Origin: Chloroflexota bacterium
GTDB lineage: Bacteria; Chloroflexota; Dehalococcoidia; SM23-28-2; JACOUE01
Length of the DNA stretch: 48,858 nt
Direction: 5' to 3'
NCBI GenBank assembly: GCA_016178045.1
Contig: JACOUE010000038.1
Location: forward strand, 1 to 48,858
Positions 17,396 to 25,219 of this stretch are shown piece by piece; the first letter of the stretch is position 1; each line of letters begins with the position of its first letter. The position numbers and the translations under genes are program-made. The notes beneath the pieces are model-generated. The model worked only from the letters and a program-made list of their open reading frames with translations, had not been told where the DNA came from and searched no databases.

Positions 17396-18650
17396 CGGAC
17401 TGCGGCCGGCCCACGCTCAGGATCAGCGGCACCGCCATCGCTGTGCCGGAGGCGAGGATGAGGAAGGCCGGCCGGTAGCCGCCCGTCCAGTCGTATATGC
17501 CCCCGGCGATGACCGGGCCGGCCACTCCGCCCACGGTGGCGATGGTGAACACCAGCCCCTGGATCGCCCCGAAGGCGCGCAGCCCGAAGTACTCCGCCTG
17601 GAACGCTGGCCGCACCGGTATCGCCCCCCCGAACCCGATGGCGAACAGCGGCAGCACGAAGAATATCTGCCACGGCTCGTAGATGGCGGCGAAGAGGAAT
17701 ATGCCCAGCGCGCTGAGGGCGTAGCTGGCGGCGAGGACGAACCGCTTCTGGGCGAAATCAGCCAGCCAGCCGAAACAGAACCGGCCGATCAGGCTCAGCA
17801 GCGACATGGCCGTAAGCGACGCCGCCGCCACGCCGGAGGCGACACCGACGCCGCTGGTGAAGAACGGTATCTGGTGCACGATGATGGCCGTAGAGCCCAA
17901 GTTGGAGAGCGCGACCGCCAGCGATAGGCGCCAGAAAAAGCCTGACCGCACGGCCTCTCCCACCGTCAGGCCCTCGAGCGCTGCCGGCGCGGCTCCGCCG
18001 CTACCGGCGGTGCCGTCGGCAGCCGTCGGTTCGCCGTCCGCCACCAGTCCCAGGTCCGCGGGCCTGTTGCGCACGCTCAAGGCCAGCGGGATGGCTACCG
18101 CCCACTGGACGAGAGCCATGATCAGGAGCGCCGTCCTCCAGCCGAAGCCCGCGATCAGCGCCTCCAGCACCAGCACCATCACGCCGCTGGCCCCCGCTCC
18201 CATCGACATCAGAGCCAGGGCGCGGCCCCGCTTGCGCCGGAACCAGAGGGCGATGGCCGCCATGGCCACGGGCCCGCCGGCGGCGCTCATGCCGAAGGCG
18301 ATTACCATAACGGAGCCGTAGAACGCCCAGAGGGTCTCCATCCGGCTCATGAGCAGGAACCCCAGCCCTACCAAGAACACGCCGGCCGTGAGCAGCCGCC
18401 GCGCCCCGATGCGGTCGACCAGGTGGCCCACCAACGGCGCGGCGAGGCCGCCGACCTCCGTGCGTAAGGAGAAGGCGAAGGAGACCGCCGTCCGGCTCCA
18501 GCCAAACTCGGCGAGTATGGGGTTGAAGAGGGCGCCGAACCCGTAGAAGAACGTGCCGCCGGTCAGGAAAACGATGGCCGCCGAGGCGAAGACGACCCAC
18601 CAGCCGTAGAAGAGGCCAGTGCGGTCGGAGACCGCGGCGGCGATGCGCAT
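17346..18650 (-). CDS. MFS transporter
   Basis: 434 aa, about 12 TM; FGWSRTAVSFAFSLRTEVGGLAAPLVGHLVDRIGARRLLTAG; converges on and overlaps the 3' end of the upstream + strand gene. Confidence 0.88.
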   Translation of the reverse strand: MRIAAAVSDRTGLFYGWWVVFASAAIVFLTGGTFFYGFGALFNPILAEFGWSRTAVSFAFSLRTEVGGLAAPLVGHLVDRIGARRLLTAGVFLVGLGFLLMSRMETLWAFYGSVMVIAFGMSAAGGPVAMAAIALWFRRKRGRALALMSMGAGASGVMVLVLEALIAGFGWRTALLIMALVQWAVAIPLALSVRNRPADLGLVADGEPTAADGTAGSGGAAPAALEGLTVGEAVRSGFFWRLSLAVALSNLGSTAIIVHQIPFFTSGVGVASGVAAASLTAMSLLSLIGRFCFGWLADFAQKRFVLAASYALSALGIFLFAAIYEPWQIFFVLPLFAIGFGGAIPVRPAFQAEYFGLRAFGAIQGLVFTIATVGGVAGPVIAGGIYDWTGGYRPAFLILASGTAMAVPLILSVGRPQSVTPPSPSSPPAPAAPG

Positions 18651-18785
18651 GCAGGTGGGCTCCTTCGGTCAGGTGGTCGTACCGGCTGCGAGAAGGCGTT
18701 CGGAGGGAAGCAGTGTTCAGCCTACAATAACACGCGGCCGCCGTCTCTGTTTGACAGCGGTGACGGTGCCTGCAATATTAGCGAT

Positions 18786-18860
18786 GGGCCCGTAGCTCAG
18801 TGGCAGAGCAGGGGACTTTTAATCCCAAGGTCGTGGGTTCGAATCCCACCGGGCCCTCCA
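18786..18860 (+). tRNA. tRNA-Lys (anticodon TTT), CCA encoded
   Basis: Acceptor gggcccg/cgggccc, D arm gctcagtggcagagc, anticodon loop cTTTTaa, T arm gtgggttcgaatcccac, terminal CCA. Confidence 0.93.
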
Positions 18861-18978
18861 GAACGGCAGGTTCAACTAACCTCGGTTGCAGGAGCGGGCA
18901 AAGCTGCTCCGAGAGAACAGCGCGCAGCCTTAACGACCGCCGAGCAGGGGCAGGGCGGTGGAAGCGTGTGGTCCGGGG

Positions 18979-19351
18979 TTAGGCGTCCGGCGACTCGTTC
19001 TTCAGCATGAGGTCCCGGAGCTTGCGCAAAGCCCTGTAGATGATCACCCGTACGTTGCCCTCGCTGATGTCGAGGATTCGGGCGATCTGGGCCGTTGAGA
19101 GTTCGGCGTCAAACTTCAGGGCGATGATGTCCTGCTCGCGCTGGGACAGGTAGCTCAGCTGCTCCACCAGGGTTGCCAGCTCTTCCTGGTGGACGATCTC
19201 GCCCTCCACCGAGGGCCCGCCGTGGGCGACGAACTCCAGCAGAGGCGAAGACGCGGGGGAAATACTGGCGGTACTTCTCAGCGAAGCGGCTCAGTTTCAC
19301 CGCGTCGGGGGATTGTCTCAGGGGAGGGGAGACGTTACGGAGCTGTGTCAT
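18979..19351 (-). pseudogene. Sigma-70-family factor, internally deleted and frameshifted
   Basis: The N-terminal frame reads MTQLRNVSPPLRQSPDAVKLSRFAEKYRQYFPRVFAS (start of a region 2-like domain). The other frame gives a complete region 4, LSYLSQREQDIIALKFDAELSTAQIARILDISEGNVRVIIYRALRKLRDLM. The rest of region 2 is missing. Confidence 0.65.
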
Positions 19352-19535
19352 GGTCAACTCGGAGCGCGGCAAGTGCTGATGTTCATAAAAGTTTCCTCTT
19401 TGTTTCCGAAAGGCTGGACTTTCCCCCTGATGGTGTACATAATGTCACTTGAATCTTATCTCGATATAGCGTAAAGTAGTTTTCCCATTCGAGTTATTAG
19501 GATTTGAATATCGATGTTTAACATTCTAATATAGA

Positions 19536-19551
19536 ATTGTATTTCTACAAT
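19536..19551. promoter_or_regulatory. Inverted repeat, possible operator, in an AT-rich intergenic island
   Basis: attgta-tttc-tacaat perfect inverted repeat 20 bp upstream of ATG 19571; the flanks (about 19380-19575) are AT-rich against a GC-rich background. Confidence 0.35.
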
Positions 19552-19570
19552 CGATGGCACAAATATAAAT

Positions 19571-19951
19571 ATGGGGCGAAGGGCTGTCAAGGGTTTGCGT
19601 GACAATAACACGGGAAATTTGCCGCGGGGCAACTCGTTGGGCAGGAGCACCTTCCTGACGCACCACGGTCAGGTGCTGCTGCACATCGCCCAGAGCTCCA
19701 AGGCGACGCTCCGTGAGATCGCCAACAGCACGGAGCTGACGGAGCGAACGGTCTACAAGATCGTGCACGACCTCGAAGAGGACGAGTACGTGGTCAAGCG
19801 GAAAGACGGACGCCGAAACGTGTATCAACTAAACGAGGAGGTCACCCTCGGCCACCGCCTGTACGGCTCCCTGACCCTGGCCCAGCTGATAGAGACGCTG
19901 AGCGCCATGGTCAGCGCCATCCAGCGCAAGGGCCGAGCGGCCCCTTTGTAG
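19571..19951 (+). CDS. Winged-helix transcriptional regulator
   Basis: HHGQVLLHIAQSSKATLREIANSTELTERTVYKIVHDLEEDEYVVKRKDGRRNVYQLN. Confidence 0.85.
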   Translation: MGRRAVKGLRDNNTGNLPRGNSLGRSTFLTHHGQVLLHIAQSSKATLREIANSTELTERTVYKIVHDLEEDEYVVKRKDGRRNVYQLNEEVTLGHRLYGSLTLAQLIETLSAMVSAIQRKGRAAPL

Positions 19952-19969
19952 AAGGCTAGGTGATGCGAC

Positions 19970-20290
19970 ATGCCCAAGAAGTGGAACTTCCTCAGCAACT
20001 ACGGTCTGGTGACCACCCACATTGCCCAGAACCCCCGGGCGACGTTGCGGGAGATCGCCCGGGGGACCGACCTGACTGAGAGGGCGGTGTACCAGATCGT
20101 GCGGGACCTCGATCTGGGAGGGTTCATCCGCAAGAAGCGGGTCGGACGCCGGAACATCTATTCCCTCGAAGAGGAGAAGCTCCTCAGCTACCCGGTTTAT
20201 GGCGAGCTCAACGTGGCCCAGCTCACCACCGCCATCCGCCGCCTGGTCGAGGAGTCCCGCGACCGCAGAGCGGCGGTCACTGCCACATAG
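19970..20290 (+). CDS. Winged-helix transcriptional regulator, tandem paralog of the previous gene
   Basis: NYGLVTTHIAQNPRATLREIARGTDLTERAVYQIVRDLDLGGFIRKKRVGRRNIYSLEEE. Confidence 0.85.
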   Translation: MPKKWNFLSNYGLVTTHIAQNPRATLREIARGTDLTERAVYQIVRDLDLGGFIRKKRVGRRNIYSLEEEKLLSYPVYGELNVAQLTTAIRRLVEESRDRRAAVTAT

Positions 20291-20418
20291 AGACGGCTGC
20301 TCTTCACGCTCTTGGCGGCCGCAGGCGGCTTAGCCTAAGTAGCTTCGTGCCGCATCGGGCCGTGCGAAGCAGGGTATACTTGGCAGAGAGGCTTTCTTCG
20401 TAGCTGGAGGCAGGAAGG

Positions 20419-21228
20419 ATGATCCCAGGCGCCTGGAGCCCCGGCCTTCCCTGGCTGAAGGACCGCATCGCCGTGTTCGAGATCTACGGGGCGATTATGA
20501 GCAGCGCCCGAGTGGCCGAACAGGAGCGGATGCTCCACGCCCTGGCCGCTGACCGGCGGGTGAGGGCCGTGGTCATCGACGTCGATTCGCCGGGCGGCTC
20601 GGCCGTCCTCTCCCAGCACCTACACGGCGCCATCGTCAAAGTCGGGCAGGAGAAGCCGGTGGTGGCCCACATCCGCAACGTCGGCCTGTCCGGGGGCTAC
20701 ATGGTGGCGTCCGCCGCCCGGAAAATCGTGGCCCTGCCGACGGCGCTGGTCGGCTCTATCGGCGTGATCATCACCCGCCCGGTGGTCCGAGAGCTGATGG
20801 AGAAGGTGGGCGTGAGGATGTTCGTGTCGCGGGTGGGGCAGTACAAGGACATGATGCAGCCCTGGCGCGAGCCGACGGCGGAGGAAGAGGAGAAGCTGGC
20901 CGAGTTACGCGACGAGTACTACGACCGGTTCATCGAGCTGGTCGCCGGCGCCCGCAGCCTGGACCCGAAGCGGGTGCGGGAGTACGCCACCGGCGAGTTC
21001 TTCAGCGGCGCCACAGCCAAGGAGATGGGGCTCATCGATGAGCTGGGGGACATGGACGCGGCTCTGGACATGGCCAGCGAGATGGGGCGGGTGCCGCGCC
21101 AGGTGGCGTACATCCGCCCGCGGCGGGCCCTGCTGGAGCGGTTGCTCTCGCCGGTGGGCGGGGCCCTGGCCGAGAGGCTGCTGGCCGAGATCGAGTCTCG
21201 CCTCCACGGGAGCGTGCAGTACCGCTGA
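20419..21228 (+). CDS. sppA: Signal peptide peptidase SppA-type S49 serine protease
   Basis: VVIDVDSPGGSAVLSQHLH; VGLSGGYMVASAARKIVALPTALVGSIGVI; ATGEFFSGATAKEMGLIDELG. Confidence 0.92.
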   Translation: MIPGAWSPGLPWLKDRIAVFEIYGAIMSSARVAEQERMLHALAADRRVRAVVIDVDSPGGSAVLSQHLHGAIVKVGQEKPVVAHIRNVGLSGGYMVASAARKIVALPTALVGSIGVIITRPVVRELMEKVGVRMFVSRVGQYKDMMQPWREPTAEEEEKLAELRDEYYDRFIELVAGARSLDPKRVREYATGEFFSGATAKEMGLIDELGDMDAALDMASEMGRVPRQVAYIRPRRALLERLLSPVGGALAERLLAEIESRLHGSVQYR

Positions 21229-21251
21229 CCGGCTGAACGTCGCTATTCAGC

Positions 21252-21274
21252 GTGCCGCCTGATAGAGGCGGCAC
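21252..21274 (+). terminator. Hairpin downstream of sppA, terminator-like without a T tract
   Basis: gtgccgcct-gatag-aggcggcac, perfect 9-bp stem. Confidence 0.45.
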
Positions 21275-21282
21275 CCGTGTTG

Positions 21283-21304
21283 TAACACAAGGATTCTTGT
21301 GTTA
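21283..21304 (+). promoter_or_regulatory. Perfect inverted repeat upstream of the HTH gene
   Basis: taacacaag-gatt-cttgtgtta, 9-bp arms, 37 bp before ATG 21341. Confidence 0.45.
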
Positions 21305-21340
21305 GCCTTTTGGACGAGTCTTTCTTCAGGAGGAGGCATC

Positions 21341-21745
21341 ATGAAGGCGGCTGAGGTCCGGCGCAGGGTGGCCGAGAAGGTGCGGGATGCGGCGGCCGGC
21401 GGCGACGAGGAGACGGTGGCCAAGATAATGGACTACTCGCGGGCGGTGCTGCTGGCGCTGGCCGGCGTCCCCGACCACCAGGACGTGGGGCTGGAGGACG
21501 TGACCCTGGGGACCGGCACAGCGGCCCGCATCCTGGGCCTGCACGCCGAGTACGTGCGGGAGCTGATCCGCCGCGGCCACCTGCCGGCGCGAAAGGAAAA
21601 CGGTGAGTTCCGCGTGGTCCTGCCGGACGTGCTGGACTTCATGGTAAAGAGGGTGAGGTCCCCGCAGGGCCCACCCCAGGCGACGTGGAGGGCGCTCTTC
21701 GGCCGGTCGTACAGAGGGTTCCCCCTGTGGCGCCGGCCGGCTTAA
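21341..21745 (+). CDS. Excisionase/MerR-type helix-turn-helix DNA-binding protein
   Basis: ATG 21341 after caggaggagg; TLGTGTAARILGLHAEYVRELIRRGHLPARKENGEFRVVLPDVLDFM. Confidence 0.8.
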   Translation: MKAAEVRRRVAEKVRDAAAGGDEETVAKIMDYSRAVLLALAGVPDHQDVGLEDVTLGTGTAARILGLHAEYVRELIRRGHLPARKENGEFRVVLPDVLDFMVKRVRSPQGPPQATWRALFGRSYRGFPLWRRPA

Positions 21746-21762
21746 TCGGGCGTACGGCGGGC

Positions 21763-21798
21763 ATGAATAAACGGATGGCTTCCCATCCGTTTATTCAT
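21763..21798. terminator. Bidirectional terminator-like hairpin between convergent genes
   Basis: atgaataaacggatgg-cttc-ccatccgtttattcat, perfect 16-bp stem. Confidence 0.7.
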
Positions 21799-21814
21799 CC
21801 GGGCGCCTGGCGCG

Positions 21815-22270
21815 CTAGTTCGGGAACGTCGTTTCGATCTTGCTGGACAGGTCGAAGAAGTACTGGAACGACTGGTTGAAGCGGTAGAAGAGGTCCCGCT
21901 TGTAGCCGTCGCGGGAGCGGGCGAAACCCTGCGGGTCCTCCAGGTCGATGGTGTTGAGAGTGTGGTGGAGGTCCGCCTTTCCGTTGTCCTTGACGTTAGT
22001 AATGAGCTCCTTCCACTTCTCGAAAGGGGCCTCCAGCCAGAAGTCCGCGTTGTCGACCTCCTGCTCCGTGCTCTCCTTCACCTCCGAGCACTCGAACGCC
22101 TCGAAGGTGAGGAGGTAGTACTTCTGGCGGTCGGGGACCTTGACGCCCACGACGGCGTCACAGGTGCCGATGCGGCGGTACTGCTCGTCGCTGTTGACCA
22201 GGCTGCGGACCGCCTCAAACCACTCCGTCGAGGGGAAGCTGGCCCTAGTCTTCACTCCACCTTGCGTCAT
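21815..22270 (-). CDS. SCP2-sterol-transfer-like protein
   Basis: 151 aa; YYLLTFEAFECSEVKE...ADFWLEAPFEKWKELITNVKDNG resembles the SCP2-like fold pattern. Confidence 0.55.
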   Translation of the reverse strand: MTQGGVKTRASFPSTEWFEAVRSLVNSDEQYRRIGTCDAVVGVKVPDRQKYYLLTFEAFECSEVKESTEQEVDNADFWLEAPFEKWKELITNVKDNGKADLHHTLNTIDLEDPQGFARSRDGYKRDLFYRFNQSFQYFFDLSSKIETTFPN

Positions 22271-22308
22271 CTCGGGTCTCCTCCTTCTAGCGCCCTCGTT
22301 CGCCGGTC

Positions 22309-23781
22309 TCAGGCGGCCTGGGCCGCTACCGGCTCCTCCGCGTACTTCTTCAGCGAGTAGTGGAGGCGCTCACGCCGCTCGGGCAGGCCGGCAGACTCGA
22401 GCCGGGCCAGGTAGTCGCGGACCCAGCGGCGCTTGAAGTACTCCAGCTTGCGGTAGCCGTCCAGGATCTGCTCCTTGATCAGGCCGCCGCCCAGCAGAAT
22501 GATCAGCGCCTCGCGGAGGACGTTGTCGTTCTCGTCGTCGTAGACCATGACGGCTTCGGCCTTGTTGAAGTAGGTGTGCACCTCCTCACGGCGGTCGTGC
22601 TTGCGGATGAGGAAGTACTTCAGGTGGCCGAGGCCGAAGGCGAGCTGGCGGGCGGTGTCCTGAATGCAGAGGCGGAAGATGTTCGACTCCGCCTCGCTGT
22701 GGGCGACGTACTCGCCCAGCTGGTAAAGGCCCATGAGGAAGCTGTTCGAGAGGATGTGCAGGACGGCTGACGTCTCGGTCCAGGCGCGGGCGTCGATGAT
22801 GGCGCGGTGGAAGTAGCCCGGGCTCTGGATGCCCATGCCGCCGCCGTTGCAGAGGGCGCGCTTGCGGAATACCTCGAAGTGGCGGGCGGCGTCGAACTCG
22901 GCGGTGGCGAGGTAGAGCTTGACCTCGTGGTAGCCGTACGACATCTCGGGGAGCCACTTGCCGACGGTGTCGCCGGCGAGGAGCGCCTTCTCGCAGAAGA
23001 AGGTGCAGAGCTGGCACATGGCCCGCTCGATCTCATCCGGCAGCGGCTCGATGCTCTCCCAGGGGATGTCGGTGGCCGGACGCCAGCGGCGCTGGATCGC
23101 CTCCTCGTAGAGGTCGGCGGCGTTGTCGCTCCAAAGCTCCGCCTTCTCGTAGATGGTGTAGCCCATGGCGGGGACGCCGGGGATGGGGTAGGCGCCGCGG
23201 GGCATCTCGGTCTGGTAAGGCCAGTAATCCGGGATGTCGCCGTAGGTGCCGACGTTCAGGGCGCCGACGGTGAGGCCCTTCTTGCCCGGCCGCACCCGGA
23301 TGCCCCACTCCGTGGGGACCTTCATCCAGCTGAGGTCGAGGGCCTGCTCGCCGGCCTCGGCGCTTCGAGCGGCACCGGGCTGGGCGGCACCGCGCAGGCG
23401 CTCCTGCTGAGTGATGAACCGCTCGGCTTGGTCGGGGCGGAGGCCGGCGTCCATCTGGGAGATGAGCATCTCGGCCGTGGCGCCCAGGCGGAGGCCGCGC
23501 TTCACCAGCTCGTCCGGCCAGTCGTGCTTCTTCGCCGCCTCGGCCAGGTCGTCGGGGATGACGACTTCGCCGCCGGCGCGCATGGCTTCCTGCTGGGAGA
23601 TGAACTGCTCGGCGGCCTCGGCAGTAACGCCCGGCATCGCCAGCTGCTGCTTGACGGCCTCGGCCGGGAAGCCGAGGGCGAGGGCGCGGCGGACGAGGTC
23701 CAGGGGGATGTTGTTGTCCTGCGCGATCTTGACCAGGTCTTCGGGGATGTCAGGGCCTTGGGTCTGGGGCTCCTGGGCCAT
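22309..23781 (-). CDS. R2/ferritin-like superfamily protein lacking most diiron ligands, with two N-terminal helical repeats
   Basis: 490 aa. Clear paralog of the next two genes (LDLSW..., RAMCQLCTFFCEKALLAGDTVGKWLPEM..., FRKRAL.NGGG). At the ligand positions it has DAARH, LSNSF and QDTARQ in place of DEARH, (G/A)EGF and QDESRH. Confidence 0.8.
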   Translation of the reverse strand: MAQEPQTQGPDIPEDLVKIAQDNNIPLDLVRRALALGFPAEAVKQQLAMPGVTAEAAEQFISQQEAMRAGGEVVIPDDLAEAAKKHDWPDELVKRGLRLGATAEMLISQMDAGLRPDQAERFITQQERLRGAAQPGAARSAEAGEQALDLSWMKVPTEWGIRVRPGKKGLTVGALNVGTYGDIPDYWPYQTEMPRGAYPIPGVPAMGYTIYEKAELWSDNAADLYEEAIQRRWRPATDIPWESIEPLPDEIERAMCQLCTFFCEKALLAGDTVGKWLPEMSYGYHEVKLYLATAEFDAARHFEVFRKRALCNGGGMGIQSPGYFHRAIIDARAWTETSAVLHILSNSFLMGLYQLGEYVAHSEAESNIFRLCIQDTARQLAFGLGHLKYFLIRKHDRREEVHTYFNKAEAVMVYDDENDNVLREALIILLGGGLIKEQILDGYRKLEYFKRRWVRDYLARLESAGLPERRERLHYSLKKYAEEPVAAQAA

Positions 23782-23890
23782 GGGTCCTCCTTCTGAAAGG
23801 GGCCCTCTTTCGAGGGCTGATTGTCAGGATGCCATAACTACGGTTGGGGGTCAAGAGATTTTAGCGGGCGCTAAGGCGGGAGCGGTGGGC

Positions 23891-23920
23891 AAAAATCGGG
23901 CCGCGGCTCAGCCGCGGCCC
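23891..23920 (-). terminator. Rho-independent terminator downstream of the 23945-25036 gene
   Basis: Minus strand reads gggccgcgg-ctgag-ccgcggccc followed by gattttt. Confidence 0.7.
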
Positions 23921-23944
23921 TTACCTTTGGTCGTTAACCGGGCG

Positions 23945-25036
23945 TTAGTTCGCGGGCGGGTCAAGGAACGCCTTGAGGACAACGTTCATGCGGTCCCGGC
24001 GCTCCGGGAGGCCTGCGACGTCCAGGCGGTGCATGTACTCGTTTATTTGGCGGCGCCGGACCGCCAACAGCCTCTGCACGCCGACGTCGATGTTCTTGCG
24101 GCCGCCGCCGGCCAGGATGATGATCGCCTCGTCGAAGAAGGGGGTGGCAGCGGACGTGCCGAACTGGATGTCGAGGGAGAGGGGCCCTTCCACCTGGTCC
24201 AGGTAGTGGTGCAGCTCCTCCCGGCGCCAAGGCTGCGACTCCACGACGTACTTCAGGTGCATCACGCCGAACCCCAGGTGCCGCGACTCGTCCTGCGCGC
24301 AGAGGCGGTAGATGGTCTTCTCGGCCTCGTTCTGGCTGATGTACTCGCCGGTGCGGAAGAGGCTCTGGACGAATCCCTCCGCGAACACGTGCATGATGGC
24401 CGACATCTCGGTGAAGTCCTTGGCGTCGAGGATGGAGCGGAGGGCGGGCCCGGACTGGCCCTCGCTCAGGAGGCCGCCGCCGTTGGCCAGGGCGCGCTTG
24501 CGGAAGACGTCCAGGTGGCGGGCTTCGTCCATGATCTGGGTCAGGAGGAAGAGCTTGGTCTCGTAGTAGTCGGGGTTGATCTTCGGCAGCCACTGGCCGG
24601 GCGCATCGCCGGCGATGAACTCGACCTCGGTGAGGAAGGTGCAGAGCTGGCACATCGCCCGCTCGAGGTCGTCCGGCAGGGGCTCGATGGTGTTCCACGG
24701 TATGTCGGTGGCGGACGACCACTGGCGCTGGACGGCCTCTTCGTAGAGCAGGCGGGAGTTCTCGGACCAGGTGTCAGACTTGGACGGGTAGTACATGCCG
24801 GCCCGCGGGACGTTGTCGCGGCCGCGGGCGTCACGGGGCCTGAGGCTGTAGTTGATGCTGTGCTCCGGCACCTCGCGGCCCGCCTCGACCTCGTCGAGGG
24901 TGAGGCCGCGCCGTCCCGGCCGGACGCGCGTCGCCGTTACCTTGTGGCCGTCCTGGGGGTTCAGCCAGGAGAGGTCGAGCTCGGGGAGGTCCTCCTCGGT
25001 GGTGAGTTTCTCAAGGACGTCAGGACTAATGGCCAT
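23945..25036 (-). CDS. R2-like/ferritin-like diiron-carboxylate protein (ligand motifs intact)
   Basis: ATG 25036 (MAISPDVLEKL) with ggaggcg RBS; CTFLTEVEFIAGD, MDEARHLDVF, HVFAEGFVQSLF, QDESRHLGFGVMHL. Confidence 0.85.
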   Translation of the reverse strand: MAISPDVLEKLTTEEDLPELDLSWLNPQDGHKVTATRVRPGRRGLTLDEVEAGREVPEHSINYSLRPRDARGRDNVPRAGMYYPSKSDTWSENSRLLYEEAVQRQWSSATDIPWNTIEPLPDDLERAMCQLCTFLTEVEFIAGDAPGQWLPKINPDYYETKLFLLTQIMDEARHLDVFRKRALANGGGLLSEGQSGPALRSILDAKDFTEMSAIMHVFAEGFVQSLFRTGEYISQNEAEKTIYRLCAQDESRHLGFGVMHLKYVVESQPWRREELHHYLDQVEGPLSLDIQFGTSAATPFFDEAIIILAGGGRKNIDVGVQRLLAVRRRQINEYMHRLDVAGLPERRDRMNVVLKAFLDPPAN

Positions 25037-25092
25037 TGCCCGCCTCCATTGATTTAGCGACCGCTCAGTAACAGTGAGGTGAGGCAGCAATA

Positions 25093-25121
25093 GACTAAAC
25101 CCGCGGAGCGGGGGCTGTCAA
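25093..25121 (-). promoter_or_regulatory. Candidate promoter of the 23945-25036 gene
   Basis: Minus strand TTGACA (25116-25121), 17-bp spacer, TTAGTC (25093-25098); -10 is weak. Confidence 0.35.
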
Positions 25122-25219
25122 GGCGTGTGATGTGTCGGGAGGCTGCCCGCGGGCTGAAGCCCACGGCTACGTGAGTGAGGTGGGCGCGGGGGCTGTCAGG
25201 GAGCGCAGGGACGGCGGCG

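Noticed and set aside
23411-25057. 548-aa + strand ORF
   Set aside because: Antisense shadow of the R2-like genes; low-complexity composition and no recognisable domain.
25146-25171. cccgcgggctgaagcccacggct as a distinct regulatory element
   Set aside because: Short imperfect stem common in GC-rich intergenic DNA; no further support, probably a weak terminator or REP remnant.
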